A stretch of DNA of 7,455 nt from an uncultured Halomicronema sp. (GTDB lineage: Bacteria > Cyanobacteriota > Cyanobacteriia > Phormidesmidales > Phormidesmidaceae), in assembly GCA_937897665.1 (NCBI GenBank), contig CALCPB010000072.1, positions 1-7,455 of the forward strand, written 5' to 3'. Below the pieces are notes generated by a model. That model was not told where the DNA came from and did no database searches. It was given only the letters and a program-made list of their open reading frames with translations. Made by a program: the position numbers and the translations under genes. Within the stretch, counting starts at the first letter, position 1, and each line of letters begins with the position of its first letter. Shown in pieces: positions 6,009 through 7,455 of this stretch.

Positions 6009-6056
6009 ATGGTGATTAGCAGACACTTGCGAAATACGTTTTTACACATCTTATGA
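6009..6056 (+). CDS. Possible 15-codon upstream ORF overlapping the bciB start
   Basis: A frame starting ATG at 6009 encodes MVISRHLRNTFLHIL and stops at TGA 6054-6056. Its stop overlaps the bciB start codon in the arrangement ATGA, the geometry typical of translational coupling. An AAGGAG stands 19 bases before this ATG, too far for a good ribosome-binding site, and bciB itself has none close by. It may be chance; there is no evidence that the peptide is made. Confidence 0.2.
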   Translation: MVISRHLRNTFLHIL

Positions 6057-7249
6057 CGCTGGCTCAGCCCTCTCACCAAAAAGCCAAAGCCCTTCGTCCC
6101 GGGGCACGCCGTCCGGCCAAAGAACTCTGTAGCGAATGTGGCCTCTGCGACACCTATTACATTCACTATGTCAAAGAAGCCTGCGCGTTTTTAAACCAAC
6201 AGTTTCCTGAGCTAGAAGCGCAAACCCACGGGCGCGATCGCGATCTGGAGAATGAAAACGAGCAATATTTCGGTGTTCATCAAGACATGATGGCGGCGCG
6301 CAAGCAGCAGCCGATTGAAGGGGCTCAGTGGACGGGGATTGTTAGCACGATTGCCATTGAAATGCTGACCCAGGGCAAGGTCGAAGGCGTTGTCTGCGTG
6401 CAGAATACGGCAGAAGACCGATTCCAACCCCAGCCGATTATTGCCACCACGCCGGAAGAAATCCTGGCGGCCAAAGTCAACAAACCCACCCTATCGCCCA
6501 ACCTGTCGGTGTTGGAACAGGTGGAACAGTCGGGTATGAAACGGCTGCTCGTCATCGGTGTCGGCTGCCAAATTCAGGCCCTGCGGGCGGTAGAAAAATC
6601 GATGGGGCTAGAAAAGCTGTACGTGCTGGGCACTCCCTGCGTAGATAACGTTACTCGGGCCGGCCTGCAAAAGTTTTTAGAGACCACCAGTCGTTCCCCT
6701 GAGACCGTCGTTCACTACGAATTCATGCAGGATTTTCGAGTGCATTTCAAGCATGAAGACGGCTCGACTGAGACGGTGCCCTTCTTTGGCTTAAAAACCG
6801 ATCAGCTAAAGGATGTCTTTGCCCCCTCCTGCATGACTTGTTTCGATTATGTGAATGGCCTGGCGGATATCGTGGTGGGCTATATGGGGGCGCCTTTTGG
6901 CTGGCAGTGGATCACCGTGCGCAACGATCGCGGCCAAGAGATGCTTGATCTGGTGATGGATCAGCTCGATACCCAGCCAGTTATGTCAACGGGCGATCGC
7001 CAGGCAGCGGTGCAGCAGAGCATTCCGGCCTATGACAAGGGCGTGACGCTGCCGATGTGGGCCGCCAAACTGATGGGCGTGGTGATTGAGCGCATCGGGC
7101 CTAAAGGGCTGGAATATGCGCGCTTCTCGATCGATTCTCACTTCACCCGCAACTATCTCTATACTAAGCGCCACTATCCTGAGAAGCTGGCGGCTCATGT
7201 GCCTGAGTTTGCTAAGCGCATTGTGAGTCAGTACAAACTGCCGGAGTAG
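6053..7249 (+). CDS. bciB: Ferredoxin-dependent divinyl (proto)chlorophyllide 8-vinyl reductase, BciB/FrhB family
   Basis: BciB reduces the C8 vinyl group of 3,8-divinyl (proto)chlorophyllide to ethyl with electrons from ferredoxin, a late step of chlorophyll synthesis. The 398-residue protein belongs to the FrhB (F420 hydrogenase beta-subunit-like) flavin and iron-sulfur family and closely resembles cyanobacterial Slr1923-type proteins, relatives of plant 7-hydroxymethyl chlorophyll a reductase. The N-terminal cluster motif CSECGLC gives Cys26, Cys29 and Cys32, with Cys44 after it. CMTC (Cys260, Cys263) and further cysteines at 172 and 196 are likely ligands of a second [4Fe-4S] centre. Length is normal and the frame is intact. 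The start at 6053 gives the short basic leader before the first cluster seen in homologues; no Shine-Dalgarno is adjacent. The gene is divergent from the kinase gene. The main alternative is a hydroxymethyl-chlorophyll reductase activity in the same family. Confidence 0.9.
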   Translation: MTLAQPSHQKAKALRPGARRPAKELCSECGLCDTYYIHYVKEACAFLNQQFPELEAQTHGRDRDLENENEQYFGVHQDMMAARKQQPIEGAQWTGIVSTIAIEMLTQGKVEGVVCVQNTAEDRFQPQPIIATTPEEILAAKVNKPTLSPNLSVLEQVEQSGMKRLLVIGVGCQIQALRAVEKSMGLEKLYVLGTPCVDNVTRAGLQKFLETTSRSPETVVHYEFMQDFRVHFKHEDGSTETVPFFGLKTDQLKDVFAPSCMTCFDYVNGLADIVVGYMGAPFGWQWITVRNDRGQEMLDLVMDQLDTQPVMSTGDRQAAVQQSIPAYDKGVTLPMWAAKLMGVVIERIGPKGLEYARFSIDSHFTRNYLYTKRHYPEKLAAHVPEFAKRIVSQYKLPE

Positions 7250-7271
7250 CCGTCAGACGAGCGCTCTGCCA

Positions 7272-7321
7272 AGCGAGCTATCGCTGATAGACGTCTCATG
7301 AAACGTTATTGCCCCAACGTT
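7272..7321 (+). terminator. Possible weak terminator structures after bciB
   Basis: AGCGA/TCGCT with a 4-base loop lies at 7272-7285, about 23 bp after the bciB stop, and AACGTT/AACGTT with an 8-base loop lies at 7302-7321. Neither has a real T-tract. They are the best candidates for a transcript end in the 206 bp after bciB, which otherwise shows no gene. Confidence 0.25.
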
Positions 7322-7440
7322 CTTGGCAACAGCAACCAAAAGCTTAGGCGATTTCCAGGCCAGAAGATACCAGTAAGTATCCCTATCGTCGGGTGCGTCA
7401 CGCTAAGCAAAGAGCCCACCCCCCCACACGGGTTTTAATA

Positions 7441-7445
7441 AAGGA
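7441..7445 (+). promoter_or_regulatory. Possible ribosome-binding site of a gene beyond the right edge
   Basis: AAGGA lies ten bases before the window end in an A-rich context, at a suitable distance from a start codon that would fall just outside. Without the following sequence this is only a hint. Confidence 0.25.
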
Positions 7446-7455
7446 AAAAACAGAG

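Larger units (their letters stand above)
5370..6052. other. 683-bp divergent intergenic region without a supported gene
   Basis: This stretch separates the minus-strand kinase gene from the plus-strand bciB gene and must hold both promoters. I see no tRNA or known small-RNA signature and no open frame with protein-like content; the longest plus-strand frames that I traced by eye are under 20 codons. It does hold a candidate kinase promoter, a 12-bp palindrome, a 12-nt direct repeat, GC-rich hairpins around 5831-5868, and a 15-codon frame that runs into the bciB start. The length leaves room for an unrecognised regulatory RNA or a decayed gene. Confidence 0.6.

Noticed and set aside
5807..6166. 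Minus-strand 119-codon frame across the bciB start
   Set aside because: Its first third is antisense to the bciB 5' end and the rest shows no recognisable motif or ribosome-binding site; conservation would be needed to revive it.
1..7455. Mobile elements, CRISPR arrays, tRNA or rRNA genes
   Set aside because: No transposase or integrase frame, no spaced identical repeats and no tRNA-like or rRNA-like sequence was seen on either strand.

Overview
The window looks like chromosomal DNA of a photosynthetic cyanobacterium. Three things point that way. The palindrome GCGATCGC (HIP1) occurs eight times in 7.5 kb. One gene encodes a BciB-type chlorophyll-biosynthesis reductase. The elongation factor G and the zinc-ribbon Ser/Thr kinase with WD40 repeats are both of cyanobacterial type. 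I cannot name a species; moderate-to-high GC and the protein styles would fit a filamentous Leptolyngbya-like lineage, but that is a guess.

Layout. Positions 1-1003 (minus) hold the N-terminal half of an EF-G that runs off the left edge. A 299-bp gap with several inverted repeats follows (1004-1302). Then come two membrane-protein genes on the minus strand, 29 bp apart and probably cotranscribed: an FTR1-family iron permease (3149 to 2229), followed by an AEC-family transporter (2199 to 1303). Upstream of them, also on the minus strand, is a 680-residue protein made of an N-terminal zinc ribbon, a Hanks-type kinase domain, a Pro/Ala-rich linker and a seven-bladed WD40 propeller (5369 to 3327). 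A 683-bp divergent intergenic region (5370-6052) carries no convincing gene but contains a 12-bp palindrome, a 12-nt direct repeat and several potential hairpins. The plus-strand gene bciB (6053-7249) follows, then about 200 bp of non-coding sequence with a possible ribosome-binding site for a gene beyond the right edge.

How the genes relate. This is mostly ordinary housekeeping and accessory cyanobacterial sequence, and I see no new defence or mobile system. The EF-G resembles the stand-alone, redox-sensitive cyanobacterial EF-G (Synechocystis Slr1463 type): it lies outside an rpsL-rpsG-fusA-tuf context and keeps cysteines at positions 105 and 242. FTR1 and AEC may form a small transport operon, but the substrate of AEC is unknown. 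The kinase neighbours the iron permease on the same strand with a 177-bp gap; any functional link is speculative. BciB reduces the 8-vinyl group of divinyl (proto)chlorophyllide using ferredoxin.

The points most worth a second look are the EF-G cysteine pair, the kinase architecture with its HRDxT catalytic loop and exact 42-residue WD40 period, the palindromes at the putative FTR1 and kinase promoters, and a 15-codon upstream ORF that overlaps the bciB start as ATGA.
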